From Ooceraea biroi (lineage: Eukaryota; Arthropoda; Insecta; Hymenoptera; Formicidae): DNA of 64,000 nt. The stretch spans positions 4,372,874 through 4,436,873 of the forward strand of contig NC_039512.1 in NCBI RefSeq assembly GCF_003672135.1, read 5' to 3'. The notes below the pieces were generated by a model, which was not told the DNA's origin, did no database searches, and worked only from the letters and a program-made list of their open reading frames with translations. Positions 22,927 to 36,495 of this stretch are shown piece by piece; position 1 is the first letter of the stretch; every line of letters begins with the position of its first letter. A program made the translations under genes and the position numbers.

Positions 22927-24576
22927 CCTTCGTTACGTAAGACCGTGCGCGAGAGAACTCTTCGGGTGTAACGAAAATTCGCGGTGTGCGCTTGTAATAC
23001 GATCGTGCGATGCTCCTCCTGGTAATTCCGTCGCGACGTGACACGCAGTGGCTACCTGCCGCTTATCCGACACTTAGAGTTTGACTACACGCTTATATTT
23101 TTCGTCTGCCGGAGATTTATCGCGCTTAGCGGCGCCGATAAGATACTGCATACAGTAATCATCTATCCCTTCGATTGGCCGCGCGAAGGAAACTTTCCGA
23201 CAGCCTGGCACCGTCGCGCTTCCGTCCTTCGGCATCGCGACTCCTGCGTCGTGAATTTGGATTTTATTACATATGATGGGCGGATATCTCCCTGGTCGTG
23301 CTCGACGAGTTTGCACTGCATATCTCGATATGCTCCCGGGCAATACACCTCGTGTTGCCCGACGGTGAAACGTATGCCGTCCCGTTGTTCCTCGCCTCGA
23401 GATCGTCATGTGATTGCGCTTATCGAATAAAGTTGCCCTGACCGTGCACGTGGTATTGATTAAAATTTATTTATTCCAAGTGTGAGTCGTACGTAGAGCG
23501 ATATCGCCCGAGCGGGCGGCAATATCTCTGAAATCATGCGAATTCGCACGTTCGACTCCTGCGTTCTTTCTTTTTCAGATATATATGTAAGGAGAGCAAT
23601 ATCGCGGCGCGAATAGAAAAATCGTATCTGACGGAAGAAAGAATATTCCATTGACATGCTTTTGGGTCTTTCTCATCTATTTGTTAAGAGGTTTATTTTT
23701 TATCGATGCGACAAGCATTGAGATAACGTGTATACGAGTTAAATAAATTGGAGAACATTCTGATGTTTTTGATAATATAATGAGAATTTTAACTTTCCCT
23801 CTAGATGTAGTAGATTATAATTTCTGTAAAATATTTTATCTAGATGATATATTTTTTGCTTATGTAAATTGAAAAAGAGTGGAGATGATTTTGACAGCGC
23901 ACTTGACTCAAAAATGTTTATTCCACCGCTGGTCTATCGTACGATGCACAATAAAATTGAGTGCAAACATCACTGCGATATTTAATACCAAAAACTCAGT
24001 ATCACATGGGTATCGTTAAATACAATAAGAGAAGGAACAAGACGAAAACGTGAAAACACACTCAAGATGTATGAGTTGTTTTTTTTTAAAAAAAGAAACG
24101 CGTTACTACGGATATAATAATTTTAACTAATATAATAATTTTAACTATCACGTCCACTGATCATCAATACGACATAAGGGAGGCAAAATAAAAATCCTAA
24201 CATAAATACGTATAAATGACGTGCGGCTTATTAAATGTCAATAGACTGTATTGTATAAAGATGTATAATTATACGATGCTTATTTAATATATTTAATAAA
24301 AGAGTTACATTATATTCTTGGCTACAATACTTAGGAATGTATGGATGATGTGATATTACGGATATACGCAATGATAAAGAATTGATATCAATGCAATATA
24401 TAGAACAAATATTTACGTTATTATCGAGAATTGGTATCACGTGCGTTTTGATATTAGTTGTTAGATTACATTCAAATTGTTTTGTTAGATAAATATCTCA
24501 TCTCAGAATCAAACGCTTTGTGCGCATCTTCCGCAACCTTTAAAGATAATCTGTATGAACCTTCAAAGAATATAAT

Positions 24577-24796
24577 GCCAGACTTCGGCAGAAACCGAAC
24601 AGAATTTGTCGTTTCCAATGTATTCAGATGAAATGTACTGCAGATCCTGCTCGTTTTTTGCCAACCTGCTGGCAGAATTTGCTGAGCAGGTTCTGCCAGC
24701 AGATTATAAGCCGAATGCGGACATAACGGATGCCAAATTTCCAGCAAGTTTTATGGAAATCTGTTGGCATACTGCTTGCATTTTGCTTACTGGGTA
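24577..24796. repeat. Truncated copy related to the 43608-44556 element
   Basis: It shares GGCAGAAACCGAACAGAAT with the other element (there GCAGCAGAAACCGAGCAGAAT). It also shares a GAATGCGGACA block and the terminal TTTTGCTTACTGGGTA (there TTTTGCTATCTGGGTA). No matching left terminus was found, so the copy appears 5' truncated. Confidence 0.55.
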
Positions 24797-25948
24797 TGAA
24801 CAGACATAAAATAACTGACGTTCGTGTAATGTAATCAAACGTATTGTTAAATTTACAAATTTATTTATATCTCGAAGGCTAAACGAAGCAATTTGTATAA
24901 TCTTTTCTCATGCAATTTATGTCTTAATGTATGTAATATGATTATTATTGAAGAAGTTATTTTATAAAAATTGTTATGTGTGACTTAATTTTCAAAATGT
25001 AAAAGCTTTGTAATTTGAATTGTAATTCTAAAACATTTGATACGTTTATAATCTGGTAACAATAAATATTAAAATTTGTAAATGTTTAATTACAAAATGC
25101 ACAAACGTAAATAATTAGGTGAAAAATAATGTATTAAATCATGACCTGCGTTTAATTCCAATACAGATACAGAGGCATAAGATAAATCAACATAGACAGT
25201 TTAAAGGCTCAGTGCGCTTGCACTGGTCCAGTTGTTGCACACATGCAAATGCATAATGTAAACGTAACAGGAGATTCTAATCTAGCCATCTCTCTTACTT
25301 ATGTGAGGAGGAGAAGAGAGAGAGAGACAGCCCACTTGGCATTTATCTCCGTCTGCTAATTATTAATCATATAAAAGAACAATGGTTGTAAGCTCCCATC
25401 TTTCTGATGCGCTACAGTATCGTTTTGACGAATCACGAATAGTGTGAATTAGCGATACATTTACTTCCAAAATTATATTGGAATGCGTGTTGCTTTCCTC
25501 TCGTCTTGCGTCACATTGATATCACAATTTCTGGCAATTAACGGACCATGCGAAACGCTTGTTTGCAATTGTAAATTTTGGAACACCATTGGCTCCAAGT
25601 TGAGAAAGGCTTCACCTACATGCGGTACAATTCAGCATCAGGCGCTACGTGCGAGAGAAGAGACAGAAGGAGGGGCAATTCCAACAAACGATGTCGGACT
25701 TCGGAGTAGGTGTTAATGTAGTATGTGTGTGACAACGGGATTGACAACATGGATACGACTGACCTAGGAGGAGGTGTGTTTGAATCTTATTTTCAATAAT
25801 ATCATCGGGACCGGTCGTGTTAAAACAGTTTCGCACGAAGCGAGGACGGTGTGAGCCGTGAGCGCAGGGAAATATGTCGATCGCGAGAAACCACGGCGAG
25901 ACTTGGGAAAAAAAACGAGAAAAAAGAGAGAGAAAATGGAAGGAATGA

Positions 25949-26075
25949 CCAGAGGGAGACTGCGAAAAGAGAGAACGTGCATTTCATGTGCCTTCTTCGG
26001 TCGACTCGCTTTTGGCACTTTGCGTTTTGCTGCAAGGGAGTTACGCTGTGAAGACGCGGCGAATGTGCGAATTCG
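25949..26075 (+). CDS. Candidate leader exon for Nckx-B
   Basis: An open frame encodes a hydrophobic stretch, SLLALCVLLQGSYAV, followed by KTRRMCEFG, and can end at 26075 before GTAGGA in phase 1. This fits the 2-nt start of the Nckx-B exon at 31522 and would give CEFG-INCTPPA. There is no in-frame ATG before the hydrophobic part; the first is at 26063. The model would need a further upstream exon. The same frame continues to 26443 without a stop, starting again at ATG 26084. Confidence 0.25.
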
Positions 26076-26439
26076 GTAGGATAATGCCTCGTTACGGGTT
26101 GTACGTGGTGCTGATCGCGAAATCGCGAACGAAATCGCGAGCGAGGAGCCGCCGAATGGTGAAGAAAGTGTTCCTGAAAGTCATGTACACGCTGAACAGG
26201 TCCCCCTTATTCCGCACTCGCGATAATCGTGACGATAAAGTCAATAGCGAATACTCAGGCAGACCATATATGTATACTTACAGTTCCTCTCACCCTCATT
26301 TTTTGTTTTTTCTGTATATATTCTATATTTTATTCTATTTTTTTACATCTGTCAGATTCATATATTTATTTTTTCTGCTATGCTTTTCTCTGTTTCTCTC
26401 TGATTTTTTGAATAATTTTGATACCGGGATATTCTGCGT

Positions 26440-26486
26440 TTAAAGCTACCTCTAAAGCTTCTCTAAAGCTTCTCTCTAAAGCTTTT
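26440..26486. repeat. Short tandem array of TCTCTAAAGCTT units
   Basis: Three to four imperfect copies of CTCTAAAGCTT lie in a row. Each contains the palindrome AAGCTT. It lies in non-coding sequence between Nckx-A and Nckx-B. Confidence 0.55.
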
Positions 26487-27210
26487 CAGCTTTACTTTAT
26501 CTGGATGCAGTACTCTCTAAAAGCGCTCTTCTCTTTCGCTCTCTGTTCTGCAATTTTTCTCGCTCCGACCTAATTTTAAATAATTAATGTTTGAGGTTTC
26601 TTGAAATTTTTAGAACATGAAATTCGCACAGTATGCATTACTGAGAGGTAAATATAACTTGCTGCACGCTTGAGTTATGCAGTGAGCATGCAAATAATGC
26701 ATTTGATGTCTTTGAAATATTAAACGATTTGTAATATAACTTGACAGAATTCTGATATTAGTAATAAAACTGGCGTTTCTCGAATAACTGATCAATACGT
26801 TATTGCATTGGACATACTAATACAATAAAATCGATAATTATATCCTGCCTAGAGTGCAGGAATGAGCTTTTAATATGCTAATTTGAACGCATGAATAACA
26901 ATAATATGTATGCATTCTATTAAGTAATTATATTCAAACATACTCTTCTGTCAACAACGTAACAACTAGAGAATTACGTATATTTTTCATGTTAACGAAT
27001 AATTTGATGTATAAAAGCATTTTAACTTAATTAGAGTTACTCGCTAAAATATAATACCTCCGGAAAGATATCAGTGTAAATAGCAATACAACACGATACC
27101 GCATAATTTTTTAATGGATTTGCTTTTAACGGTAATATGGTTACACTGAAAATAAAAGTGACAATGAAATCAGATTATTGGAGATGTCATCTTCATTGCA
27201 AATATATCAT

Positions 27211-27254
27211 TTTCGTGATCGATAAAGACATCGTCGTTTTTATCGATCACGAAA
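27211..27254. repeat. Perfect 16-bp inverted repeat, 12-nt loop
   Basis: The arm TTTCGTGATCGATAAA (27211-27226) is exactly complementary to TTTATCGATCACGAAA (27239-27254), with a 12-nt spacer. It has neither the length of a microRNA precursor nor a U-run terminator. Confidence 0.7.
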
Positions 27255-29575
27255 GAAATTAAGAAACTAACGATATAAATGTCTGCAAAATGCTCAAAAT
27301 GCTTGTTTATCTTACACTCCATAGTTAACATACCTTTAAACTATTTACGAGGATTTCGATTAATGGCATAATAAAAGGCATATAGATGTTTAAAAATTTT
27401 CCTTAACTCTGCGTGTTAGACAAATTATCTGCTTCTTGCTGTGTGTAGTTACATTGACCTTTAATAAGAATAACGAAGAAGGATAGTGAAACTATTAATG
27501 CGTTTATTAAAGCCAGCGATGAGGATATAGATAGCTTAAGACGGTTAATTAACCATCATCAATCAACGGAATAATAAGAATTAACGAATATGACGTTCGT
27601 TCATCATCTATCATTTTAATCCACTGCTCTTTGTCATTCACTTGTCCAACATGACCTGTCAATCGCTCAATATCACATATCAACTAAGCAGACTATGCTT
27701 TAGAGCGCATTACGGGCAGATTTATGTCTACAAAAATTCAATTTAGAAGGAAATATCTATTTAAAATGGCTCAAATGTCTATTATTATTATTCCGTGGAA
27801 AGGCAAAAAGGTCTTATTCACATTATACTTACAATAGAATACATTTACAAATTACAATAAACTTAAATCTGCTTAACTCGTAATTCTATTATATCTTAAA
27901 GAATATTGACAAGAAGAATAATATGTAACAAAATATTTGGCTGTAAAATAGCTCTATTATTCTAAATTCTTCGAATCGAATGTTTGTTAAAATATCGAGA
28001 ACAATAAATTGACGTTTATCTTCGCGATTAGTTGGAAGTCAGAAGTCGCAGAATTACTGCAACACTTCTTCTTTATCTTAATCATAACAGCGTAATAGCG
28101 ATAATAAACACTTCTATAATACGTTTTCTCTTCGATCATGAAACAGAAAACGCAGAATGCAGGATACGGAAAGCGTGCATCTTCGCGCGAGTTTGCGTTC
28201 GCGGTCGCGCGGCGTCGTTTCAGAGATCGGACAAAATGGAGTACGAGGACTGCTTCGGGACGGAGGAAAAGAGTCTTGATGATCGCAAAAATATCATGCT
28301 GATCAGCAAGTCGGTTCACCGATGATCTATCCATCGGTCTACCGTCTGCCGGCAACCGGCGACGGCATCGCCGCGCCCTTCCGACCGAACCGCCGGAGAG
28401 CCCGAGTCGTTGAGTCTCGTCGTGATATATCTAGTTTATACGACGTACATTAGACATGAATGGCATCTGTTCTGCCAAGTTGAATGAGAGCAATTTAACT
28501 TCTTTAGGTTGCTTAATCGGTAGGAAGTCACATCCAGTCACACAGCGGTGTAACCTGCAAGAGGCACCAATACGCGCATGTCGTTCGCATGTCTCATGCC
28601 TCCAAACGGCCGGGGTGGAAGGGCGGGGAAGAAATATTAATGTATAGCAAGTGTAAAAAATCTACGAGAAGAGAGATAAATAATATTGCTGTTAATTTAA
28701 ACTTCTTTTCTTTCCTCTTTTTTTTCTTTCTTTTTTTTTGCCTTATGGTCGTACAATATGCGACACCGCCAACGTTGCAGATATGGCGGCGCAATTAGAT
28801 AAAATCCGGCACGAACTTAACGCTGTTACACCCGGCGATATTTAATCCTTTGAGAGGAGAATTTTAACGTCGGACGTTAACTAATCCGATAAAGTGGGTC
28901 GCTAATACAGTTCGCGGAAAATGATGTAAGCGACTTTGAAGTAATTATTGTATATTGTTTCTTATTGAGAAAAATGTCTGCAACGTGTCTTGATTGACGC
29001 ATACGTGATTATTATTTTTTGTGAAATTTTCGCAGTAGTAAGTAGACGAGGATAATTTAAAAGACAATTACTAGATAAGTAAAGTGTGCAAATACAGCGA
29101 CAAGGCAGTTGCGTTAGTAGACGCTAACGTGTGCCGTGCGTCACATTTGCATCTCAGTCAAGTAATTTGATGGTTCAAACGCGAGAATTTGCTAAGAGAA
29201 CTCGATGTAAATGACAATCACGAATACATGTATGAGATTTCAGTCGAAGGAAATATTGTTCGGATCGATTAAAACAGATCATATAGTCGAAAAATATCGG
29301 AATCTCTAACGCGTCTGTTACGTCTATTACGTCTGACATTAATCAAATCAGCACGCAATCAAAACTCGAATGATACACCGCATAGTAATATATTTTCAAA
29401 CGCTGATAATATGCGAACAGGAAACTGCAACGTCTCGAGCTTAATTAGAAGCACGTAGTTTCGAAACGTAGAAATTCGCCGAGTTTTCGGTACAGCGTGA
29501 TGGCTAAAAAAAGAAAAAATTCGGCAATTAGCAGGAAGGTCGATGGTGACGCGTCCCAAAATGCAGGGAACACGC

Positions 29576-29864
29576 CCACATAACATTTTGCAAGTATTTT
29601 GCTAAGAATTTGCTCAGAAATGTTGCAAACAAAATGGCAACAAGGTGAGTCCTCATTTGTTTCAATATTGGTAGCAAAGAAACACGAAACAGCAACTTTA
29701 CAGCACCTTTGGGGCAACAGTTGCGGTGAAAAATATATAATTATGGCATTATGTCAACAAAAGTGTGGCAAAAGTTAATTTCTGTCATTATTATAGCAAC
29801 ATGACAGCAATAATTGCCAGCAAACAGATTGCACTACTTTGCTTTAGCAAAAAATGTTATCTGG
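29576..29864. mobile_element. Small MITE-like element with terminal inverted repeats
   Basis: The left end CCACATAACATTTTGC is matched in inverted form by GCAAAAAATGTTATCTGG at the right end, allowing a 2-nt gap and one mismatch. The interior is full of TTGC/GCAA-rich words and has no ORF of note. Its ends resemble the TTTTGCTATCTGG terminus of the larger element at 43608-44556, so it may belong to the same group. Confidence 0.5.
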
Positions 29865-31521
29865 CGGTTTGACAGTTCGGTAAACGGTCCGTAACGAATC
29901 GCCTTTGAAAATTCGCCCTGCTAAAATTGATTTAACGAGCGTGCTGCTCATATGAGCGGTGCGTGTGCACGATCAATCGCGCGCGTTTCCCATGTACATG
30001 CCTACGGACACCTTTGTACAAGCCGGCACCGGTAGTTTGCCAAATAATTCGGCACGACACGACGGTTCCACAAAATTGCAGTAATGGCGAACGGTAACGA
30101 GACGTTTCCTACTTGGCGTATCGTTATCTCACCACCACACGATCCGATTTGGACATCACACCGTCTCGCCGGCCTCGCAAGCGTGTGCCGTGCGTGTGCG
30201 TGCGTGTGACATTTCGTGTCGTCCAGCGTTTCAGCGAGAATGTTCCTATTCGGCGAGTCAACGTACGTGCTAATATACCGATTTCGTAATCGCCGATCTA
30301 CCTCTCCTCGTTCCACGACAACCGTTCCCCTTTAGCGCCAGAACGAGAGCCGGCGACTCTAAGAAGATAATAGTTAACTTTAAGCTCTTCCCTCTGCTCT
30401 TATCGTATTAATCCAAGGAGCTGGTCACGAGTCGGGAAAAAGCTTTATGTTAAAGTGGCAAACACGTAATTGACTCTTGTGCCGTAATACGCTCGAGGAT
30501 GTAACGCGAATGCGACGGAAAGGCGATTGAATTATAGTTGGCGATCTATCGTTTCTTTCTTTCAATATCGTATCATATCGAACATCGAATATTCGGAGTC
30601 CTGAAATGCCGCCGGTTGCGATTTGAAGGTCTTGAAAGAGAAGCTCCGGAAAAGCGACTTGAAACCGAAAAAATCAATAGGAACGGAGGCGTTTCGCGTT
30701 AAATACGGATCGGTTGATACGTATTACTGGTTTTTCCATAGTACTTTGCGTTACGCAACGATAAGAATGTATTTCGGATACAAGCGTGTCTGGGTGCGGT
30801 ACATCCGGAATCGGCATTATGCGAACGCCACGAATGACACAGGGTGCGGCGAAAATCATCGCACAAGCGAAGATACTTCGCAGAACAAAAAAGGGGGGGA
30901 AAATAGAACTGGAATCGTGAAATAGGATCGAAGATATATGGTTGTTTATGTCGATGTCGATATAATAAGACCGATAATAATAAAAGTGAGGGGCAGGAGG
31001 AACGAATGAAGAAAATACGTGCGTGCGCGCGCGTCCTACTACCTACCACCGATTATGTCCGATTACTGCGTTTATGGTGCTCGTGAAATCGATAAAGTAA
31101 ATCAAGGCACATCCGTCACAAGACCAATGCCCTCCGTGGAATGCGACGATTGTGTTTGTACGTGTCATAAAATTTATTACGTAGCGGGGAGGAAGGAGGA
31201 CTCGAACAAAATCACGTCGTCCCTTTAATATGACGCAAGTTACACTGCTCATTTACGATTTCTCTTTTACAGATTTGGCAGAGTTTCTGGAAATGATTTC
31301 CTGATAGAGTGCGAAGATCGATAAAATAATAATAACAATATTAATATGAAATTGTAAATCATTAAAGCTTATTTGCTATAGCAATTCAGCCGATAAGAAC
31401 GAAGAAAGTTGAAAAGAATTTTAAATGAGGAGATAAACGTTGCGCTGTGGATGCTGACGATGATCGCGTTATGATTCTCTTAAATTGTGCATTTTCTTTA
31501 AGGGTGTCTTTACGTTTTTAG

Positions 31522-34500
31522 GTATAAATTGTACGCCACCGGCTATAGAAGATTTTCCACACGATCTGTTTGATGAGGAGCAAAGACGAGGCGGTGCCGT
31601 TGTCGTACATGTCATCGTGTCGCTTTACTTATTTATCGCTTTAGCAGTAGTATGCGATAAATTCTTCGTACCTGCTGTAGAAAAAATATGTCACGGTAAG
31701 GATTCAATTGTATATTTTTTTAACGCTATGTCGCTTGCATGTACTGCTGCTGCTTTCGATTGTTTCCAAGAGAGGAGTTCAAGTTTGCAAAAATTTGTTT
31801 GAAACTAACATTTGTTTAATCAAAGTTGGCGCAAGTCACGCCGGTACAATCAACCTCAATAAAACAAGACTTAATGTACAGATCGGATCAAAACAGATCA
31901 GTTTAACACGCTTAGCAACGCCACGCTGATTCCATGCAAGCGCCTGAAACACACGTTGCGCGAATCGATGCCTATGCTGCAGCATCTGCGTCACTGCGGG
32001 CGCTGGATATCTTCAACGGCGTAATTGTCTCTCGTTCTGTAGAGAGCTGGTCTCGCATTTTTCGCAAACGCGAAATGCACGCTCCGCAACATCTCTGCAA
32101 TTTATTTTACTGCTAACTGCAGCCGCTCGATTTCGAATTCGAATTTGCGAGGCACGAATGTCGCGTTTATTGTCATTCCATCTCTTCATCCGTTACTCGA
32201 AACAGAGTTGTGTAAAATGTCAAATTGACATTTAGTCTATTTAGCGATAACGTTCGAGAATTTCATTTACTCTTCGTGGATGTAATGTTACAGGGACAAA
32301 AATAATAAATTAACGTTGACATCGTGTTTCAGCGCTCTCGATGTCAAAAGATGTAGCCGGCGCAACGTTTATGGCGGCGGCAACGTCGGCTCCAGAATTA
32401 TTCGTGAATGCCATCGGAACATTCATCACGGAAGGTGACATTGGCGTCGGGACGATAGTAGGTTCCGCAGTATTCAACATTCTGGCTGTCCCAGCCTGCT
32501 GCGGCATCGGTGCGGGAATGGTAAGTTGCCAAGTATTCTAAAAGTTTTGGGTAATTTAACAGATGCCAATTGAAAGAGAGATAACATGAAAGAGATAGAA
32601 AGAGAGAGAAATTGCAAGATTGGAAGAGTGTCAGGTGTGTCAATTACATAAACTTCTTACTTAGATAATTATGAATAAGTCGCAACTTATATAGACTTCA
32701 TTGCTATCAATCAGATATAATTGGTATCAGATACCGATTGATACCGATAACACTGAGCAACTGATATCAATGTGCGTCATGGAATTGTCAAAAATGCGTC
32801 ACAGCCAGAGTTATACGTATGTCGGCATTATTGGAATTAGTGCACATATGGCAGTCGTATGCACGCCCGTATATCATGTATAAATGTGATTAATAATAAT
32901 AAGCTCGAGATGAACAAAAAAAAACTACGCAGTGTATATCACACTCACAAGATATTTCTTTCGTTGGAAGCTCTGCAATCTTTGGTAGAGCTCTTTAGCG
33001 GATACAATAAGATATTATTTTTTATCTGTTTTATATGGTATTTACGTTGAAAAAAATATTTAATCTAAAACTAATATAATCCCAAAAATAATTCAAATTC
33101 GACAATATTCACTACACGCAAGAATGCTATTGAATATTCAAGAATTGAATATCCACTGGATATTCGCTTTAACATTCTCTCTCACTATGGATGTTTCATA
33201 AAACGACTATTTTATATTCAGTGTATTAAGAATTATTCTCTAGACATCCACGAATGTTTATTAAAGATTTGTATTTCAATGTAGCTCGTAATAACGAGGT
33301 TTTCTCATACATAGGTGGTGCCTCTGGATTGGTGGCCCGTTAGTAGAGATTGTCTCGCTTATGGCGTCACGGTCGCTATTTTAATATGCATTATACACGA
33401 CGAGCGAGTGGAATGGTACGAGGCGTTAACATTGGTGCTCTTGTATATTGTTTACATCGCCGTGATGTATTGGGATAAATCGTTCCAACGGTGTACAAGA
33501 TTTCGTACAAACGACGATCAGATGTCCTCGGATGGCCGCCGAGTTACATCAGGTAAGATAATGATTTCGATTTTTCAATTGCAGCTTAATGAATACGTTT
33601 TATACACTGTAAAATCAGAAAGAAATGAAAATCAACGCAACTTGAAATAAATGTCTATGTAACTAAAGAACGAATATTGATACTGATAATAAAAGAAGAA
33701 ATAGCAAATTTTGGCTCGCGCGAATCTCGAGGATGCCAGAGAAGACATTTTACGAGCATTTATGGCTTCGAATATTACAATGTACATACTGGCTTATCGT
33801 AGAATACATAGCGCGTTTTTCTCACAGATGCCAGCGACATTCACTTACCAAGATCTGACATAAAATTGCAATCGCCTGGAGATTGTGTGGAGCAAATAGC
33901 CACTATCGACGTGCCGTTGCAGAATGGCGGGACAAAGACGCAGGAGGAAAATCCAGATCCTAGTGAGTTTGTTTGTGCTATCGTGAATTTGTTATTGCTA
34001 TTTTTGATTATAAATTTTTACGTGCTTACGTGAATTTTTTGTGAAATAAAGTGTAATCCATCGCGCAAAAATTATACGTAATAGTCGTAATGGACAAGTA
34101 TTTACTCTCCTACTCTATAATCTAATCAAATCGATTTCTATTATCGCACGTATCGATGATACCTCTGCACACTTGTCAACGTAACGACAGTATTCACAAA
34201 TATTAGTAAAGCGACGCGCAATATGTCACGAAAGCCGCTTGATCGGTCAAGTGCATTTAAGTACGTGGAATTAAATGGAAATTTCCAAAACAATATCCGT
34301 CAAGATCAGAGATTAGAGATTATTTAAATAGGCGGATTCGACGCAGCTATTACATTTTGTATACGTTGTCATTAATTCACCGAATTACGCGCGAGATCTT
34401 TAAAAGGCATGAATGTAAAAATCATAAGCGCGGAAATATCCGTCAAATTTAAGATTTACGTAATATATTTTATATAACAGATTATGAGTATGAGCTCTCA

Positions 34501-35565
34501 GTGTGGCCGGCGCATGCTGGATGGTTGAGAAAGACTGCTTGGGTCACGACGTGGCCCATTCACCTGATATTCATGTGCACAATTCCTGACTGCGAGAAGC
34601 CTCGTTACAAGAATTGGTTTCCCTTTACATTCGTGATGTGCATCGTTTGGATTGGATCGCTCAGTTATGTAGTAGCGTGGATGATCACTATAATTGGTGA
34701 GTGACGGCGATTCCAATTTCATGTTTAATTATAAACAAGTGCGTCAAACCTCAAGTATTCGGAAGAAGAATAGTAAAACTTTTATTAAGAAAATATCGAG
34801 TCAAAATTGACATTTTGTATGCACGAATAAGGCATAAGTGAACCAGTCAAAGATCGTTTCTTTCTATAAAAGAGTCCAAGTGCTGCTTTAATCCTTTCAT
34901 CACCGTTTACGATAAAAGAGCAATAGAAAAAAGACAAATATGATGAAAAAATGTATATACATATATATAGAAGAATCTTTTATCTGACATACGCACAAAC
35001 ACGTACTCTGTCTTCTTTCAGGCGACACACTCAAGATACCAGATTCCGTAATGGGCATCACTTTTCTCGCGGCGGGAACCAGCGTACCCGAAGCCGTGTC
35101 GAGCGTGATCGTTGCGAAACAAGGTATCCCAAGACAGAGAGATAACCGGACAGATAAATGCTTATGCGCTTATGATCCACTTTTTTCTCTGTGCTTCTAC
35201 CATCGTTCTTTGTTGGTCTAGGGCATGGTTCGATGGGCATCAGCAATTCGATAGGCTCGAACACGTTCGACATACTGCTTTGTCTCGGACTACCCTGGCT
35301 GATCAAGTCGTCTTTCTCGCCCACGCAGCCCGGCAGGCATTACATCAGCATCAATTCCGGCGGGTTGGAATACAGCGCCATATCGCTGCTGTCGACGTTG
35401 ATGCTGCTGTACATCGCGTTCGCCTCCAACAGGTTCCAGCTCGACAGGAAAGTGGGCCGCGCCTGCTTGTGCATGTACGCCGTCTTCCTCATACTGGCGT
35501 CGCTGATCGAGCTCAACGTATTCTTCATGGTAAACCTGCCCACCTGCCAAAGGACGGTGAAATGA
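31522..35565 (+). CDS. Na+/K+/Ca2+ exchanger, SLC24 family (Nckx-B), 5' end unresolved
   Basis: An SLC24A3/A4-like cation/Ca2+ exchanger. Exons in phase: 31522-31695, 32333-32520, 33315-33552, 33828-33962, 34481-34696, 35022-35123 and 35222-35565. The first exon shown starts inside a codon, so at least one N-terminal exon is missing. It opens INCTPPAIEDFP and then has a membrane helix. Alpha-1 reads GATFMAAATSAPELF and GSAVFNIL (188-nt exon, the same length and phase as in Nckx-A). A cytoplasmic loop of roughly 75 residues is encoded partly by its own 135-nt exon. Alpha-2 reads FLAAGTSVPEAV and SNSIGSNTFDILL. The tail is IELNVFFMVNLPTC plus QRTVK. Alpha motifs are intact, so it should be functional. 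A possible poly(A) signal lies at 36968-36973. Confidence 0.9.
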
Positions 35566-36187
35566 TCGGGAGCGCCGGGACGACGACGCGAACCGCCCGC
35601 AATGATGTCCGGGCGCGGCTCCGCTCGCAATCCGCGCAATCCGGAAAATGTTCTCTCCCCGAGCTCACCGAGAGACCCGCTCGTGCGAGGGGTGTTTATT
35701 CCATTCCAGCAACACGGGACAGCTCGCCGTGTGTACAGTTGTAATATCACCAATGTTATCGCCATGCTAGAACCATGACAGTAATGCATTTTGTATTTAC
35801 TTACATAGAATCTCTCTCTGCTCTAGAATCTCTCTGTTTCCAACGCTCTCTTTTTACCTGTATTTGCCTTTTTCGGCTGATCACACATTTTGATCATTCT
35901 CGCGTCAACATGAGCTGTCGCTCGTGCTCTCCAAACCATCGAGCGTCATTCGATCGTAATGCGTTCTTCAAACCTGGTTACTCCTCTGCCCTCGAACTCG
36001 TACTCACCATCAGCATTCACGTCATTCTTGAATATTAGCTTACATGTCTCTTTTCGTTCCACACGATACCTTTTATGTCCTTTCTTTTATTTCACCCACC
36101 TCGTCCTCTTTTTCTATCATCACTTTTATTTGTATCGATATCAGCTCTCTTTTTTTTCCTCGTTTCTTCGCTTATCCTTCTCTTAAG

Positions 36188-36495
36188 GTACGATCATTGT
36201 GCTTACGGCCATATTGCGTGCGCCGAAGGATCAACAACTTACGATTAGCCACAGTAACGAGCCACGGATCTCATGTCGCACGATCGGAGGTTCGCCCTCA
36301 GAATCTCGAACGTGTGCGTCGAAGGCGACGTCGTCGGAAGCCGGCGAGAGTGCCTCTTGGCACCATAACGCGCGCTACACCAGGGTGGTGATCAAGGAAG
36401 GACGCTCCGCGACTGTGTCTAATTGTACGAGAAAGCGCGAGGAAGACTGCCGTTCCGTCGAGCGTATCGCAGATACCCCCGGCACCAGTGTGTAA
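36188..36495 (+). CDS. Candidate alternative terminal exon of Nckx-B
   Basis: A long pyrimidine tract and AAG acceptor (36185-36187) precede a 102-codon frame ending in TAA. The product starts TIIVLTAILRAPKDQQL and becomes Ser/Arg-rich. It begins with two bases of a codon, so it can be joined in frame to the Nckx-B exon ending at 35123 (phase 1). That would replace the second half of alpha-2. It has no recognised family. It could instead be 3' UTR read by chance or an exon of another gene. Confidence 0.25.

Larger units (their letters stand above)
22927..31521. other. Divergent spacer between Nckx-A and Nckx-B
   Basis: About 8.6 kb that should contain the promoters of both exchangers and the missing first exon of Nckx-B. 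The part at 22927-23440 is GC-richer and open in several frames, consistent with the Nckx-A promoter and 5' UTR. The rest holds two repeat elements, a perfect hairpin, a short tandem array and a candidate leader exon at 25949-26075. No complete gene is supported. Confidence 0.45.

Noticed and set aside
35112..35744. 210-codon + strand frame over the last Nckx-B exons
   Set aside because: It is out of frame with the conserved alpha-2 repeat and reads through a spliced intron.
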